Shown: positions 25,412 through 35,557, counted from the first letter of the stretch. The stretch is DNA of 64,000 bases from Tidjanibacter sp. (GCA_017521965.1 JAFXAY010000096.1:1-64000), one strand, 5' to 3'. Notes: a model not told the origin generated them from the letters alone. Translations and numbers: made by a program.

Positions 25412-28400
25412 CTACTGATTGTACTCCTCCCAACTCTTAATCTTCAAGTTATCCACACCTCCTACGTTGCAGATAGCCTTGAAGTAGGCACCTGCCAGAC
25501 GAGCATTGGTAATCAGAGGTATATTGAAGTCAACCGCCGCACGACGAATACGATATCCATTACCAAGTTCGCGGTGGGTATTGTTCTTCGGGATATTGAT
25601 TACAAGATCAATCTTCTTCGAGTGGAGGTAATCCATCACATTAGGCTCCCTATTCTCGTCGGGCCAATAGAGCGTCTCTGCCTCTACACCATTTTCATTG
25701 AGGAATTTGGCGGTACCCTCGGTAGCATAAATCTTAAAGCCTCTCTCTACCATCAGGCGGGTAGGCTCCAACATATCGAGTTTCTGGCGCAGAGTACCTG
25801 CCGAAATCAAGATACCCTCAGTGGGAATATGGTGACCTACGGAGTACATACTCTTCAAAAGAGCCTCGTCGAAGTTGGCACCAATACAGCCAACCTCACC
25901 TGTCGAAGCCATATCTACACCCAACACCGGGTCAGCCTTCAACAGACGTGCAAACGAGAATTGCGACGCCTTAACACCCACATAGTCGATATCGAGGAAG
26001 GATTTGGTATAACCCTCAACCTGACGACCCAACATAATTCGGGTAGCGAGGTTGATAAAGTTGAACTTCATAACCTTCGACACAAAGGGGAAGCTTCGCG
26101 AAGCGCGCAGGTTACACTCAATGACGCTAACGTGGTTATCCTTAGCCAAGAACTGCATATTGAAGGGGCCCGAAATGTTCAACTCGCGCGCCACTGCCTT
26201 AGCAATTTTGCGAATCTTACGGATAGTCTCCATATAGATCTTCTGAGCGGGGAAGACGATAGTTGCATCGCCCGAGTGGACACCTGCATACTCAACGTGC
26301 TCGCTGACTGCATAGACCTTCAACTCGCCACGCTGAGCCACTGCATCAATCTCCAACTCCTTGGCGTTCTCCATAAACTTGGTAACCACCACGGGGTAAT
26401 CCTCACTAACCTCGGCAGCCAAGTTGAGGTACTCTTCCAACTCGTCCTTACTCGACACGACATTCATAGCAGCACCCGAGAGGACATACGACGGACGAAT
26501 CAGCACAGGCAGACCCACCTTGTCGACGAACTTATAGATATCGTCGAGTGTCGAAAGCTCCTGCCACTCAGGCTGCTCAATGCCGAGCATATCGCACATC
26601 TCCGAGAACTTCTGACGGTTCTCTGCGCGGTCGATAGACGCAGCCGAAGTACCGAGGATATTGACACCTGCCGAGTTCAAATCGACAGCCAGGTTATTAG
26701 GAATCTGGCCACCGGTCGAGAGGATAGCACCGTAGGGCATCTCGGCATCGATGATATCCATCACACGCTCATAGCTGAGCTCATCGAAGTAGAGGCGGTC
26801 GCAGTTGTCGAAGTCGGTACTTACGGTTTCGGGGTTGTAGTTAATCATAATACCGCGATAGCCCATCTCGCGCACCGTCTTCAATGCATTAACACCGCAC
26901 CAGTCGAACTCCACACTACTACCAATTCGGTATGCACCCGAGCCGAGCACCACAACAGAGTTGTTGTCGTGGCAGAACTCGATATCGCTCTCGGTACCGT
27001 TATAAGTAACATAGAGGTAGTTGGTTTGTGCAGGGAACTCACCTGCCAAGGTATCAATCTGCTTCACACAAGGCAAAATACCAAGCGATTTACGACGCTC
27101 ACGCACCTGCAATTCGCGGGCACGGTTCGAGAAATTACTCTTACGCATCGTCAGATGTGCCAACTGCCAATCCGAATAACCCATACGCTTAGCCTCCAAG
27201 AAGAGGTCGTAGGGTACTGCCTCAATAGAGTCATATACTGCCAACTCCTTGCCGAGGTTGTGGATAGCCAACAGACGCTCCAAGAACCAACGGTCAATCA
27301 TTGTGATATCGTGAATCTGCTCCACGGTATAGCCCATATCAAATGCCATATCGATAGCCATCACACGCTTATCGGTGGGGTTGGACAACTCGTGAGCCAC
27401 ATCGGGCACACGCACATTGTTGCAGGTGAAGCCCTGCATACCCTGACCTACCATACGAAGACCCTTTTGGAGAGCCTCCTCAAAGGTACGACCGATAGAC
27501 ATAATCTCGCCCACACTCTTCATCGACGAGCCAATCTCCTTCGACACTCCGTCGAACTTGCTCAAATCCCAGCGAGGAATTTTACAAACCACGTAGTCGA
27601 TCGAGGGCTCAAAGAAGGCGGTAGTCACCTTGGTCACAGCATTGCGAATCTCCTTCAAGCCATAGCCGAGGGCCAACTTAGCTGCCACAAATGCCAAGGG
27701 ATAACCCGTAGCCTTGGAGGCCAGAGCCGACGAGCGCGACAGACGTGCATTGACCTCAATAACTCGGTAGTCCTCCGAGTTGGGGTCGAGCGCAAACTGC
27801 ACATTACACTCACCGACAATACCTACGTGGCGGATAATGTTGATAGCGATAGCCCTCAGGCGCGACACCTCACGATTGCTGAGGGTCTGGCAGGGAGCAA
27901 CCACAAGACTCTCGCCGGTGTGGATACCGAGCGGGTCGAAGTTCTCCATATTACATACGGTGATGCAGTTGTCGTACTTGTCACGCACCACCTCGTACTC
28001 AATCTCTTTCCAACCTTTGAGCGACTCCTCCACCAAAATCTGAGGCGAGTAGGAGAGGGCACTCGAAGCGAGTTTCTCCAACTCCTCCATATTGGCGCAG
28101 AAGCCCGAGCCCAGACCACCGAGTGCATAAGCAGCACGCACGATAATCGGGAAGCCCAACTCCTCGACCGCTGCACGAGCCTCCTCCAAGGTGTTGGCAG
28201 CAATGCTGCGGGGAGTCTTTACGTTAATCTCACGCAGACGGTTAGCAAATATCTCGCGGTCCTCAGTCTCGATAATAGCCTCGATGGGAGTACCAAGCAC
28301 TCGGACACCATATTTCTCCAATACCCCACTCTCGAAGAGCTGTACACCACAGTTGAGTGCGGTCTGGCCACCAAATGCCAACAGAATACCGTCGGGACGC

Positions 28401-28642
28401 TCACGCTCGATGACCTTCTCGACGAAGAAGGGGGTGATGGGGAGATAGTAAATCTTATCGGCCACACCCTCCGAAGTCTGCACGGTGGCAATGTTGGGGT
28501 TGATGAGGATTGTATATTTACCCTCCTCGTGCATCGCTTTGAGTGCCTGCGAGCCCGAGTAGTCGAACTCACCAGCCTCACCAATTTTCAGCGCTCCGCT
28601 ACCGAGCAGAAGCACCTTCTTAATATCTTTCAGTTCCTTCAT
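25412..28642 (-). CDS. carB: Carbamoyl-phosphate synthase large chain
   Basis: The product has 1076 residues, full length for the family. It has two homologous ATP-grasp halves with repeated motifs (GSGALKIGEAGEFDYSG in the first, GSGAYRIGSSVEFDW in the second) and a C-terminal MGS-like domain with IYATEGTA. It makes carbamoyl phosphate for arginine and pyrimidines from ammonia delivered by CarA, bicarbonate and two ATP. It lies 20 bases after carA on the same strand. A long open frame on the opposite strand is a codon-bias shadow. Confidence 0.97.
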   Translation of the reverse strand: MKELKDIKKVLLLGSGALKIGEAGEFDYSGSQALKAMHEEGKYTILINPNIATVQTSEGVADKIYYLPITPFFVEKVIERERPDGILLAFGGQTALNCGVQLFESGVLEKYGVRVLGTPIEAIIETEDREIFANRLREINVKTPRSIAANTLEEARAAVEELGFPIIVRAAYALGGLGSGFCANMEELEKLASSALSYSPQILVEESLKGWKEIEYEVVRDKYDNCITVCNMENFDPLGIHTGESLVVAPCQTLSNREVSRLRAIAINIIRHVGIVGECNVQFALDPNSEDYRVIEVNARLSRSSALASKATGYPLAFVAAKLALGYGLKEIRNAVTKVTTAFFEPSIDYVVCKIPRWDLSKFDGVSKEIGSSMKSVGEIMSIGRTFEEALQKGLRMVGQGMQGFTCNNVRVPDVAHELSNPTDKRVMAIDMAFDMGYTVEQIHDITMIDRWFLERLLAIHNLGKELAVYDSIEAVPYDLFLEAKRMGYSDWQLAHLTMRKSNFSNRARELQVRERRKSLGILPCVKQIDTLAGEFPAQTNYLYVTYNGTESDIEFCHDNNSVVVLGSGAYRIGSSVEFDWCGVNALKTVREMGYRGIMINYNPETVSTDFDNCDRLYFDELSYERVMDIIDAEMPYGAILSTGGQIPNNLAVDLNSAGVNILGTSAASIDRAENRQKFSEMCDMLGIEQPEWQELSTLDDIYKFVDKVGLPVLIRPSYVLSGAAMNVVSSKDELEEYLNLAAEVSEDYPVVVTKFMENAKELEIDAVAQRGELKVYAVSEHVEYAGVHSGDATIVFPAQKIYMETIRKIRKIAKAVARELNISGPFNMQFLAKDNHVSVIECNLRASRSFPFVSKVMKFNFINLATRIMLGRQVEGYTKSFLDIDYVGVKASQFSFARLLKADPVLGVDMASTGEVGCIGANFDEALLKSMYSVGHHIPTEGILISAGTLRQKLDMLEPTRLMVERGFKIYATEGTAKFLNENGVEAETLYWPDENREPNVMDYLHSKKIDLVINIPKNNTHRELGNGYRIRRAAVDFNIPLITNARLAGAYFKAICNVGGVDNLKIKSWEEYNQ

Positions 28643-28662
28643 ATTGATTACTCTTCGGAGGT

Positions 28663-29721
28663 TTAGTTATTCATTACCTTATCCATAAACTCTACTACGA
28701 TGGGATTCTCCGGGTCAATCTGGAACTGCACACCGTAGAAGGGTTTCTCCTTGTGGCGGATACCCTCGTTGGTACCATCGTTCAGATTGAGGAAGAGGGG
28801 CTCCCAACCTTCGGGCAGGCTCTTACCATCGACAGCAAAACCGTGGTTCTGCGAGGTGATGTAGCACTTCTGCTCCCCTACCCTCTCCACGGGCTGGTTG
28901 TGGCCACGGTGGCCATATTTGAGTTTATAGGTCGAAGCACCCGCCGCACGCGCCAAGAGCTGATTGCCGAGGCATACACCGAGGATAGGCTTATCCTCTT
29001 TCAGTGCCTGAGCAATTCGTTTAATCAGCACACCGCAAGTTGCAGGGTCGCCCGGACCATTGGATATCAACAGACCGTCGTACTCCTCGGCAGTGAAGTC
29101 GTAGTCCCAAGGCACACGCACCAACTCAACATCCCAACCCAGCAGGGTGTGGAGCGACGAGTTCTTCACGCCACAATCGACAACAAGCACCTTCTTGGAG
29201 CCTTTGCCATAGTGTTTCACGCTGTCGGTCGAGACCTCAGCCACCAAGTTACGCGAATTGGGGTCAACAAACTGCACGTTCTCACCCGCAAACTCAATCT
29301 TGCCGAGCATAGTACCATGTTCTCTGAGTTTCTTGGTCAGAGCACGGGTATCGATGCCGCAGAGTGCGGGTACTTTCTGCTCCACCAGCCACTCGCTAAG
29401 TGAGCGCTCAGCATTCCAATGGCTGTGAACGAGCGAATAATCAGTAACGATAAGGGCAGTACAATAAATGGCGTCCGACTCAAAATTAATCGACACGCCA
29501 TCTACCACCTTCTCGTGGGGAACTCCATAATTACCTACCATCGGATAGGTAGATACCAATATCTGTCCTTTGTAAGAGGGATCGGTAAGACTTTCGGGAT
29601 AGCCTGTCATTCCGGTATGGAAGACGACTTCACCCGATACCGAGGCCTCATAACCAAACGATACACCCTCATAGACGCTTCCGTCGGAGAGAGTTAAGCG
29701 GGCCTTCTTAAATAGTTGCAT
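28663..29721 (-). CDS. carA: Carbamoyl-phosphate synthase small chain
   Basis: The 352-residue protein is an N-terminal CPSase domain plus class I glutamine amidotransferase. It has GVCLGNQ with the nucleophilic cysteine, SNGPGDP, and a late histidine/glutamate segment. It releases ammonia from glutamine for CarB. The ATG at 29721 (MQLFKKARL) is preferred over a TTG 11 codons upstream. It is divergent from argR, which suggests direct arginine control of carAB. Confidence 0.96.
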   Translation of the reverse strand: MQLFKKARLTLSDGSVYEGVSFGYEASVSGEVVFHTGMTGYPESLTDPSYKGQILVSTYPMVGNYGVPHEKVVDGVSINFESDAIYCTALIVTDYSLVHSHWNAERSLSEWLVEQKVPALCGIDTRALTKKLREHGTMLGKIEFAGENVQFVDPNSRNLVAEVSTDSVKHYGKGSKKVLVVDCGVKNSSLHTLLGWDVELVRVPWDYDFTAEEYDGLLISNGPGDPATCGVLIKRIAQALKEDKPILGVCLGNQLLARAAGASTYKLKYGHRGHNQPVERVGEQKCYITSQNHGFAVDGKSLPEGWEPLFLNLNDGTNEGIRHKEKPFYGVQFQIDPENPIVVEFMDKVMNN

Positions 29722-29751
29722 AGATAAATAATGATTATAACTAACCGCCCA

Positions 29752-29780
29752 CAAAATTAGTATATTTTTTGGTAAATCAA
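29752..29780 (-). promoter_or_regulatory. Promoter of carAB
   Basis: Minus-strand TAATTTTG (29759-29752) with a TTG (29780-29778) 18 nt upstream. It overlaps the divergent argR promoter, so the two cannot both be occupied freely. Confidence 0.6.
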
Positions 29781-29799
29781 AAATTAACTTTTACTTTTG
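29768..29799 (+). promoter_or_regulatory. Promoter of argR-nhaC
   Basis: TTTG (29768-29771), 20 nt, TACTTTTG (29792-29799): consensus promoter, 26 bases before the argR start. Confidence 0.8.
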
Positions 29800-29813
29800 C
29801 ATAAATATGTAAA
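29796..29813. promoter_or_regulatory. Candidate ArgR site at argR promoter
   Basis: TTTGCATAAATATGTAAA is an imperfect palindrome covering the end of the -7 box and the predicted start site. ArgR sites are AT-rich 18-bp palindromes, and autoregulation is common in the family, so this is a reasonable guess. Confidence 0.4.
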
Positions 29814-29825
29814 TTTTATCGTATT

Positions 29826-30302
29826 ATGAACAAACGCACACAACGCTTTTCCGTTATCCGTAGCATTATAGAATCGGAGCCCATATCATCGCAAGACGAA
29901 CTGATTATCAAGCTAAAAGAGCAGGGCTATGAAATTACACAGGGAACTCTTTCGAGAGATTTGAAGTTTATGCACGTCGCAAAGGTGCCTCACCGCGAAA
30001 AAGGGTATATATATGTAATTCCCGACCAAATGGCGGCCCACCAGGCCGACACTCACATCTCGTCGCTAATCACCGACAACATCACCAACATCTCCTTCTC
30101 GGGCAACATCGGAATAGTCCACACCAAGGCTGGTTATGCCAATGCAGTGGCTGTGCTGCTCGAAAACAAACGCTACCCCGAGATTGCCGGTACTATTGCG
30201 GGCGACGACACCATCTTCTTTGTGCTCCACGAGGGTCAGAGCCGCAAGCGCATAGTACGCGAACTCTCCAAACTCTGTCCCAATATCGTTATTCCGCAAT
30301 AA
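29826..30302 (+). CDS. argR: Arginine repressor
   Basis: This 158-residue protein has an N-terminal winged helix with ISSQDELIIKLKEQGYEITQGTLSRDL, the recognition region of ArgR/AhrC. The C-terminal oligomerisation and arginine-binding domain has a GTIAGDDTIF segment of the GT.AGDDT type. It binds DNA as an arginine-loaded hexamer. Location between carAB and the arginine operon fits. Followed after 9 bases by nhaC. Confidence 0.95.
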   Translation: MNKRTQRFSVIRSIIESEPISSQDELIIKLKEQGYEITQGTLSRDLKFMHVAKVPHREKGYIYVIPDQMAAHQADTHISSLITDNITNISFSGNIGIVHTKAGYANAVAVLLENKRYPEIAGTIAGDDTIFFVLHEGQSRKRIVRELSKLCPNIVIPQ

Positions 30303-30311
30303 TCGACCGCA

Positions 30312-31760
30312 ATGGCAAAAACCGAAAAACAGCCCTCACTGTGGGTATCGATAATACCCATCGTAGCACTTGTTGCAATACTCACCGTAGCCATCAAGCT
30401 CTTTGGCAGCGACGCGCTCTCGGGAGCCACTCAGGTAGCCCTCTTTGCGGGCACTGCCATCTGCTCGGCAATCGCTATACTTGCCTATCATATCCCCTGG
30501 AAAAGGCTCGAAGAGTCTATCTGCACCAACATACACCACGTTGGTAGCGGCATCATCATACTGCTGCTGATTGGCGCTATTGCCGGCACGTGGATGGTGA
30601 GCGGCATAGTCCCTACCTTTATATATTATGGTCTGAAAATCCTCTCGCCCACCTTCTTCCTCTTCACCACCTGTATTATTTGTGCAGTGGTGTCGGTGAT
30701 GACGGGTAGTTCGTGGACCACTATTGCTACGGTAGGTGTAGCATTTATAGGCATCGGCACAGCCCTCGGATTCAGCGCAGGTTGGACTGCGGGTGCTATC
30801 ATCTCGGGCGCATACTTTGGCGACAAAATCTCGCCTCTGTCCGATACCACCGTACTCGCCTCAACAATATGCGACGTGCCACTCTTCAACCACATACGCT
30901 ATATGATGATTACCACGGTGCCATCGTTCATCATAGCGCTCATTATCTTCCTCGTGGCTGGTTTCGTAATGCCACACGCGGGCGACACCTCGGTAACAGA
31001 GGTGGCAAGTGCTATCAAGAGCACTTTTAACCTCACTCCGTGGCTGCTTGTGGTGCCTGTACTCACCGCACTGCTGATTGCTCGTCGCACTCCGCCGATG
31101 ATTACCCTATTCTGCGCAGCCCTTATGGCAGCCATCGCCCTGCTCATCTTCCAGCCCCACCTCTTGTCGCAGATTGGCGGCGAGGGCGCAAGGTCGGTCG
31201 TTGCAATCAAGTCGCTCTTTATCTCCATCTATGGATCTACGCAGATAGTAACGGGCAACCCCGAATTGGATATGTTGGTGGCAACCGACGGTATGAGTGG
31301 TATGCTCAACACCATTTGGCTGATTTTGTGTGCAGTATGTTTTGGTGGAGCGATGACAGGCAGCGGTATGTTGCAGCGCATTATTGCCTCGTTTGCACGC
31401 CGCCTGAACCGCACTACCTCGCTTGTGGCATCGACCACAGGAGCAGGTCTGCTCTTCAACGCCTGCACCGCCGACCAATACCTGAGCATTATCCTCACCG
31501 GCAACCTCTTCAAAGATGTCTATCAGCAGACGGGACACGAAAACAGACTGCTGAGCCGCACCACCGAAGATGCAGTGACGGTCACCTCGGTACTCTTCCC
31601 GTGGAGTTCGTGCGGTATGACGCAGGCGACAGTCTTGGGAGTGGCGACACTCACCTACCTCCCCTACTGCTTCTTCAACATCATCAGCCCGTTGATGACA
31701 ATACTTATCTCAGCCCTCGGAATAAAGATTTTCCGAAACACTCCTACCGAGGCCAAATAA
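30312..31760 (+). CDS. nhaC: NhaC-family Na+/H+ antiporter
   Basis: The 482-residue membrane protein has about eleven to twelve predicted hydrophobic segments and conserved MTGSSWTTIATVGVAF and AGAIISGAYFGDKISPLSDTT motifs of the NhaC family. Members exchange Na+ for H+, and some couple malate/lactate or amino acid exchange. It starts 9 bases after argR and shares its promoter. Together with ArgR control this raises the possibility that it carries an arginine-related substrate rather than Na+/H+ alone; that is inference. Confidence 0.9.
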   Translation: MAKTEKQPSLWVSIIPIVALVAILTVAIKLFGSDALSGATQVALFAGTAICSAIAILAYHIPWKRLEESICTNIHHVGSGIIILLLIGAIAGTWMVSGIVPTFIYYGLKILSPTFFLFTTCIICAVVSVMTGSSWTTIATVGVAFIGIGTALGFSAGWTAGAIISGAYFGDKISPLSDTTVLASTICDVPLFNHIRYMMITTVPSFIIALIIFLVAGFVMPHAGDTSVTEVASAIKSTFNLTPWLLVVPVLTALLIARRTPPMITLFCAALMAAIALLIFQPHLLSQIGGEGARSVVAIKSLFISIYGSTQIVTGNPELDMLVATDGMSGMLNTIWLILCAVCFGGAMTGSGMLQRIIASFARRLNRTTSLVASTTGAGLLFNACTADQYLSIILTGNLFKDVYQQTGHENRLLSRTTEDAVTVTSVLFPWSSCGMTQATVLGVATLTYLPYCFFNIISPLMTILISALGIKIFRNTPTEAK

Positions 31761-31803
31761 GAGCACAAAAAAAGAGTGAGAATCTCACTCTTTTTTTGTG
31801 CTC
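31761..31803. terminator. 43-base perfect palindromic terminator
   Basis: Bases 31761-31781 are the exact reverse complement of 31783-31803, including A7 and T7 runs. It serves both converging genes, nhaC and purT. Confidence 0.85.
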
Positions 31804-31813
31804 CTATGGTATA

Positions 31814-33004
31814 TTATCTCGGTAAAATCTCTACTTGCAATTTAGAGTAAGCACGCTCTGCCTTGGCGAGTGCCTCCTCGATGGTGTCGGCCGAGGCCAA
31901 AATAACGCCCAAGCGACGGTGTCCCACAACCTCAGGCTTGCCGAATATGCGAATCTGCACATCCTCCTCGGCTACCACCTCGTCGAGGTTGCCAAAGACC
32001 ACCTTATCGCTATCGCCCTCAACCACAATCGCTTTCGAGGCCGAAGGACGGTAGAAGCGAACAGAGGGAATAGGCAGGCCGAGCACTGCGCGTGCGTGGA
32101 GCGCAAACTCCGAGAGGTCCTGCGAAATCATTGTCACCATACCCGTATCGTGCGGACGGGGCGACACCTCGCTGAACAGCACCTCGTCGCCGCAGATGAA
32201 CATCTCCACACCGAAGATACCATAGCCGCCGAGCGCACCTGTCACCTTGCGGGCAATCTCCTCCGCCTTGGCAATGGCCACCTCGCTCATAGGCTGGGGC
32301 TGCCACGACTCGCGGTAGTCGCCATCTACTTGGTGGTGACCGATAGGTTTGAGGAGTGTTGTGCCTCCCTTGTGGCGCACGGTGAGCAGGGTAATCTCGT
32401 AGTCGAACTTCACGAAGCCCTCGACGATTACACGACCCGCACCTGCACGACCACCCTCCTGGGCTATCTGCCACGAGCGCTCAATCTCCTCCTCGGAGTG
32501 ACACACGCTCTGACCGTGGCCCGACGAGCTCATCACGGGCTTCACCACGCAGGGAGTGCCGACAGCCTTCACTGCCTCCTCGAACTCCTCGCGCGAAGCG
32601 GCAAAGCGGTAGGGTGAGGTGGGCAGGCCCAACTCCTCGGCAGCCAGACGACGGATACCCTCACGGTTCATAGTGAGGAGCGTAGCCTTAGCGGTGGGGA
32701 TAACGTTGTAGCCCTCCTTCTCCAACTCAACAAGGGTAGGAGTAGCGATAGCTTCAATCTCGGGAATGATGTAGTCGGGTTTCTCCGCCTCGATAATCTC
32801 GCGCAGGCGTGCTCCATCGAGCATCGAGAGCACATAGGAGCGGTGGGCAATCTGCATTGCGGGTGCGTTGGGGTATTTGTCGAGTGCTACGACCTCTACG
32901 CCATAGCGCTGCAATTCGATGGCTACCTCCTTGCCAAGTTCACCCGAGCCGCAAAGCAACGCCTTACGACCTACGGGCGAGAGAGTTGTTCCAATTTTAA
33001 CCAC
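31814..33004 (-). CDS. purT: Formate-dependent GAR transformylase
   Basis: The 396-residue ATP-grasp enzyme opens with [33 protein letters not shown] is the ATP-binding strand, and [13 protein letters not shown] near residue 290 is a PurT hallmark. It formylates glycinamide ribonucleotide with formate and ATP in purine synthesis, an alternative to PurN. Followed by converging nhaC. Confidence 0.96.
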   Translation of the reverse strand: MVKIGTTLSPVGRKALLCGSGELGKEVAIELQRYGVEVVALDKYPNAPAMQIAHRSYVLSMLDGARLREIIEAEKPDYIIPEIEAIATPTLVELEKEGYNVIPTAKATLLTMNREGIRRLAAEELGLPTSPYRFAASREEFEEAVKAVGTPCVVKPVMSSSGHGQSVCHSEEEIERSWQIAQEGGRAGAGRVIVEGFVKFDYEITLLTVRHKGGTTLLKPIGHHQVDGDYRESWQPQPMSEVAIAKAEEIARKVTGALGGYGIFGVEMFICGDEVLFSEVSPRPHDTGMVTMISQDLSEFALHARAVLGLPIPSVRFYRPSASKAIVVEGDSDKVVFGNLDEVVAEEDVQIRIFGKPEVVGHRRLGVILASADTIEEALAKAERAYSKLQVEILPR

Positions 33005-33043
33005 GATTGTAATGATATTTGATATTAGTAATTGTTTTCGGGA

Positions 33044-33361
33044 TTATTCTACGGGGACAAGATAACGGACCGCCTTCCCCTCGCGGGTGGCATACTCTAT
33101 TTCGCTGCGTGTGCTGCTGCCGATGTAACCGCCTACGTTGATAACAAAAATCTCGTCGGCCATATCGATTTTGCGCTTGTGCATATCGTCGAGCATCTCT
33201 TTTGTCCCCTCCGTCCACACCTCCGCATCGCCCGAGTGACCAAAGAGCCCCACAGAGATAACGATATTCCCTTGCAGCGTCAACTCCTTCTGCACACGGA
33301 GATACTCCTCCTTAAACTTCGTACTCCCACACAGCGTAATAACCTTGTACTTCCCAACCAT
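33044..33361 (-). CDS. Nucleoside 2-deoxyribosyltransferase-like protein
   Basis: The 105-residue protein starts at ATG 33361 (MVGKYKVITLCGSTKF), downstream of a consensus promoter that excludes the longer frame. VITLCGSTKFKEEYL near the N-terminus, a DEIFVINVGGYIGSSTRSEIEYA segment and its size match the nucleoside 2-deoxyribosyltransferase/DUF4406 fold. Such proteins cleave or transfer N-glycosidic bonds of nucleotides. The exact reaction is not known. It precedes purT by 39 bases, so a purine-related role is plausible. Confidence 0.75.
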   Translation of the reverse strand: MVGKYKVITLCGSTKFKEEYLRVQKELTLQGNIVISVGLFGHSGDAEVWTEGTKEMLDDMHKRKIDMADEIFVINVGGYIGSSTRSEIEYATREGKAVRYLVPVE

Positions 33362-33381
33362 ATCTTTTAAGTTTTGTTCGG

Positions 33382-33411
33382 CAAAAGTAACAATTACTCT
33401 ATTAATAACAA
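33382..33411 (-). promoter_or_regulatory. Promoter of deoxyribosyltransferase-like gene
   Basis: Minus-strand TTG (33411-33409), 19 nt, TACTTTTG (33389-33382): full consensus, 20 bases before the start codon. Confidence 0.75.
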
Positions 33412-33412
33412 A

Positions 33413-33441
33413 ATAGAGCAACCCTTACGAGGTTGCTCTAT
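33413..33441 (-). terminator. Terminator after M13 peptidase gene
   Basis: ATAGAGCAACC (33413-33423) pairs with GGTTGCTCTAT (33431-33441) over 11 bp. On the minus strand a T-rich stretch follows. It directly abuts the -33 box of the next promoter. Confidence 0.75.
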
Positions 33442-33461
33442 CAATCAATATGAGGTAATCA

Positions 33462-35480
33462 CTACCAGATAACTACACGCTCACTCTCGGGACGGAACAT
33501 CTTACCCTCGGTGATGCCGAATGCCTTGTAGAAGTCATCGACGTTCATCAGGGTAGCGTTCACGCGGTTGCGGCCGAGCGAGTGAACATCCTCCTTGGTG
33601 AGGCGGGCGATAGCCTGGTCGGTGATGTTCTGCCCCCACAAGGCAGCATAGCCGAGGTAGAAGCGCTGGTCGTCGGTGAAACCATCGATATCGGCAGGCT
33701 CCTCCTTACCCTCCAACGAGTTCTTATATGCGGTATAGGCTACACGCAGGCCACCCTGATCGGCGATATTCTCACCCAGCGAGAGAGCACCATCGGCAAA
33801 TACGCCGGGCAATACCTCGATAGCGTTGAACTGCTCAACGAGCACATCGGTCTTAGCCTTAAATGCGGCAGCGTCCTCGTCGGTCCACCAGTTCGACATA
33901 TTACCATCTTTATCGAACATACGACCCTGATCGTCGAAACCGTGGGTCATCTCGTGGCCGATAACCACACCGATAGCGCCATAGTTCACAGCGTCGTCGG
34001 CATTGGGATTATAGAAGGGAGGCTGCAAGATAGCGGCGGGGAAACAGATCTCGTTGGTGGTGGGGTTGTAGTAGGCATTTACGGTCTGGGGGCTCATAAA
34101 CCACTGGTCACGATCGACGGGTTTGCCCACCTTGGCCATATTGTCGCGGGTGTACCACTCACTTGCGCGCTTGCGATTCTCGTAGTAGCTCAGAGTGGGG
34201 TCAACCTGCAACTCGGAGTAATCTTTCCACTTGTCGGGATAGCCAATCTTCACGGTGAAGTTAGCCAATTTCTCCTGTGCCTTGGCCTTGGTCTGGTCGC
34301 CCATCCAGTCGAGAGCGGCGATGTGCTGACCGAGTGCGGTCTGCAAGTTGCCTACCATCTCCAACATACGCTCTTTGTCCTCCTCGGCGAAGTACTTAGC
34401 AACATACATTTCACCTACTGCCTCCGAAAGGAGCGAGTTAGGCACTGCCATAGCACGTTTCCAGCGAGGACGCTGCTCCTGCTGACCCGAGAGGGTACGC
34501 TCGTAGAACTCAAACGAGGCGGTCACAAAGTCATCGCTCAGCGACGATGCAGCACCATCGACCAAGTGGGCGAGGAGGTAGTATTTCAGGTCCTCAACGG
34601 GCGCCGAGGCAATCAGCTCCATAGTAGCGTCGAGTGCCGAGGGCTGACCAAGGATAATCTTGTCGAACTTGCCTGCACCCATACCTGCGAAGTACTTATC
34701 CCAATCGATAACGCTGTACTTAACCTTGAAGTCGCTCATACTCATAGGGTTGTAGCTGCGGGCCACATCTCTCAGCTCCACATTGCTCCAAGCAGCCTCA
34801 GCCAGCGCATCCTCAACACGCAGGTCGGCATCGATAGCGCGGAGAGCATCAGCCTCCTCCATACCGATAAGATGGAAGATGGTTGCAAGGTATTGCTTAT
34901 AGGCCTCGCGGATATGCTTATTGGCAGGGTCGATGTAGTAGTCGCGCTCACCCATAGTGAGTCCACCCTGCTGGATATACATCACATTGTTGCGGCTATC
35001 CATCATATCGGCATCAACACCCACACCGAAGAAAGGCGAGCCATTGGAGGCGTGCATACGATAGATCTCGGCCAGCACCTCCTCGCGCGAATCTATTGCG
35101 AGGATATTCTCTACATAGCTCATAATAGGCTCTGCACCCTCGGCATTTAGACGCACCGAGTCAAGACCGAGCTTGTAGAGGTCGCTAATCTTCTGCTCCA
35201 CGCTGCCGGCCTCGGCCTTCGAGGTAGCCATCGCCGAGAAGAGGTCGTTCAGACGAATCTCGTTCTGCTCGCGCAACACATCGAACGAGCCATAACGCGA
35301 ATACTCGGGTTTCAGAGGATTCTTAGCCTGCCAGCCACCGGTGGCATACTGATAGAAATCGTCTTGAATGGCGATATTAGTGTCCAGATTGGTCAAGTCG
35401 ATTCCTGGAACGCTGGTACTCTGCGACTTACAGCCCGCAAGAGCCGCCAACGCAAATGCAATAATCATACACTTTTTCAT
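33462..35480 (-). CDS. pepO: M13-family zinc endopeptidase lipoprotein (PepO-like)
   Basis: The 672-residue neprilysin-family metallopeptidase starts at ATG 35480. It has a lipoprotein signal (MKKCMIIAFALAALAGC, lipobox LAGC, Cys17 lipidated), so it is anchored in the periplasm or outer membrane. VIGHEMTHGFDDQG gives the HExxH zinc site. ENIADQGG supplies the third ligand, and NAYYNPTTNEICFPAAILQ is also typical. It degrades peptides up to moderate length. The longer frame reaches into the intergenic promoter and is not used. Confidence 0.95.
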   Translation of the reverse strand: MKKCMIIAFALAALAGCKSQSTSVPGIDLTNLDTNIAIQDDFYQYATGGWQAKNPLKPEYSRYGSFDVLREQNEIRLNDLFSAMATSKAEAGSVEQKISDLYKLGLDSVRLNAEGAEPIMSYVENILAIDSREEVLAEIYRMHASNGSPFFGVGVDADMMDSRNNVMYIQQGGLTMGERDYYIDPANKHIREAYKQYLATIFHLIGMEEADALRAIDADLRVEDALAEAAWSNVELRDVARSYNPMSMSDFKVKYSVIDWDKYFAGMGAGKFDKIILGQPSALDATMELIASAPVEDLKYYLLAHLVDGAASSLSDDFVTASFEFYERTLSGQQEQRPRWKRAMAVPNSLLSEAVGEMYVAKYFAEEDKERMLEMVGNLQTALGQHIAALDWMGDQTKAKAQEKLANFTVKIGYPDKWKDYSELQVDPTLSYYENRKRASEWYTRDNMAKVGKPVDRDQWFMSPQTVNAYYNPTTNEICFPAAILQPPFYNPNADDAVNYGAIGVVIGHEMTHGFDDQGRMFDKDGNMSNWWTDEDAAAFKAKTDVLVEQFNAIEVLPGVFADGALSLGENIADQGGLRVAYTAYKNSLEGKEEPADIDGFTDDQRFYLGYAALWGQNITDQAIARLTKEDVHSLGRNRVNATLMNVDDFYKAFGITEGKMFRPESERVVIW

Positions 35481-35506
35481 GTTTAAAAAATATATTAATG
35501 AACGCG

Positions 35507-35537
35507 CAAAGATATTTGATTTCTGAGCGATATTCAA
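35507..35537 (-). promoter_or_regulatory. Promoter of M13 peptidase
   Basis: Minus-strand TTG (35537-35535), 20 nt, TATCTTTG (35514-35507): full consensus. Confidence 0.8.
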
Positions 35538-35557
35538 ACCAATTAACGAAAATTTAA

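Noticed and set aside
25379-28666. A 1095-codon open frame on the plus strand opposite carB
   Set aside because: It mirrors carB exactly, has no recognisable domain, and similar mirror frames oppose gyrB, pepD, argG and others. It results from codon bias on the real strand.
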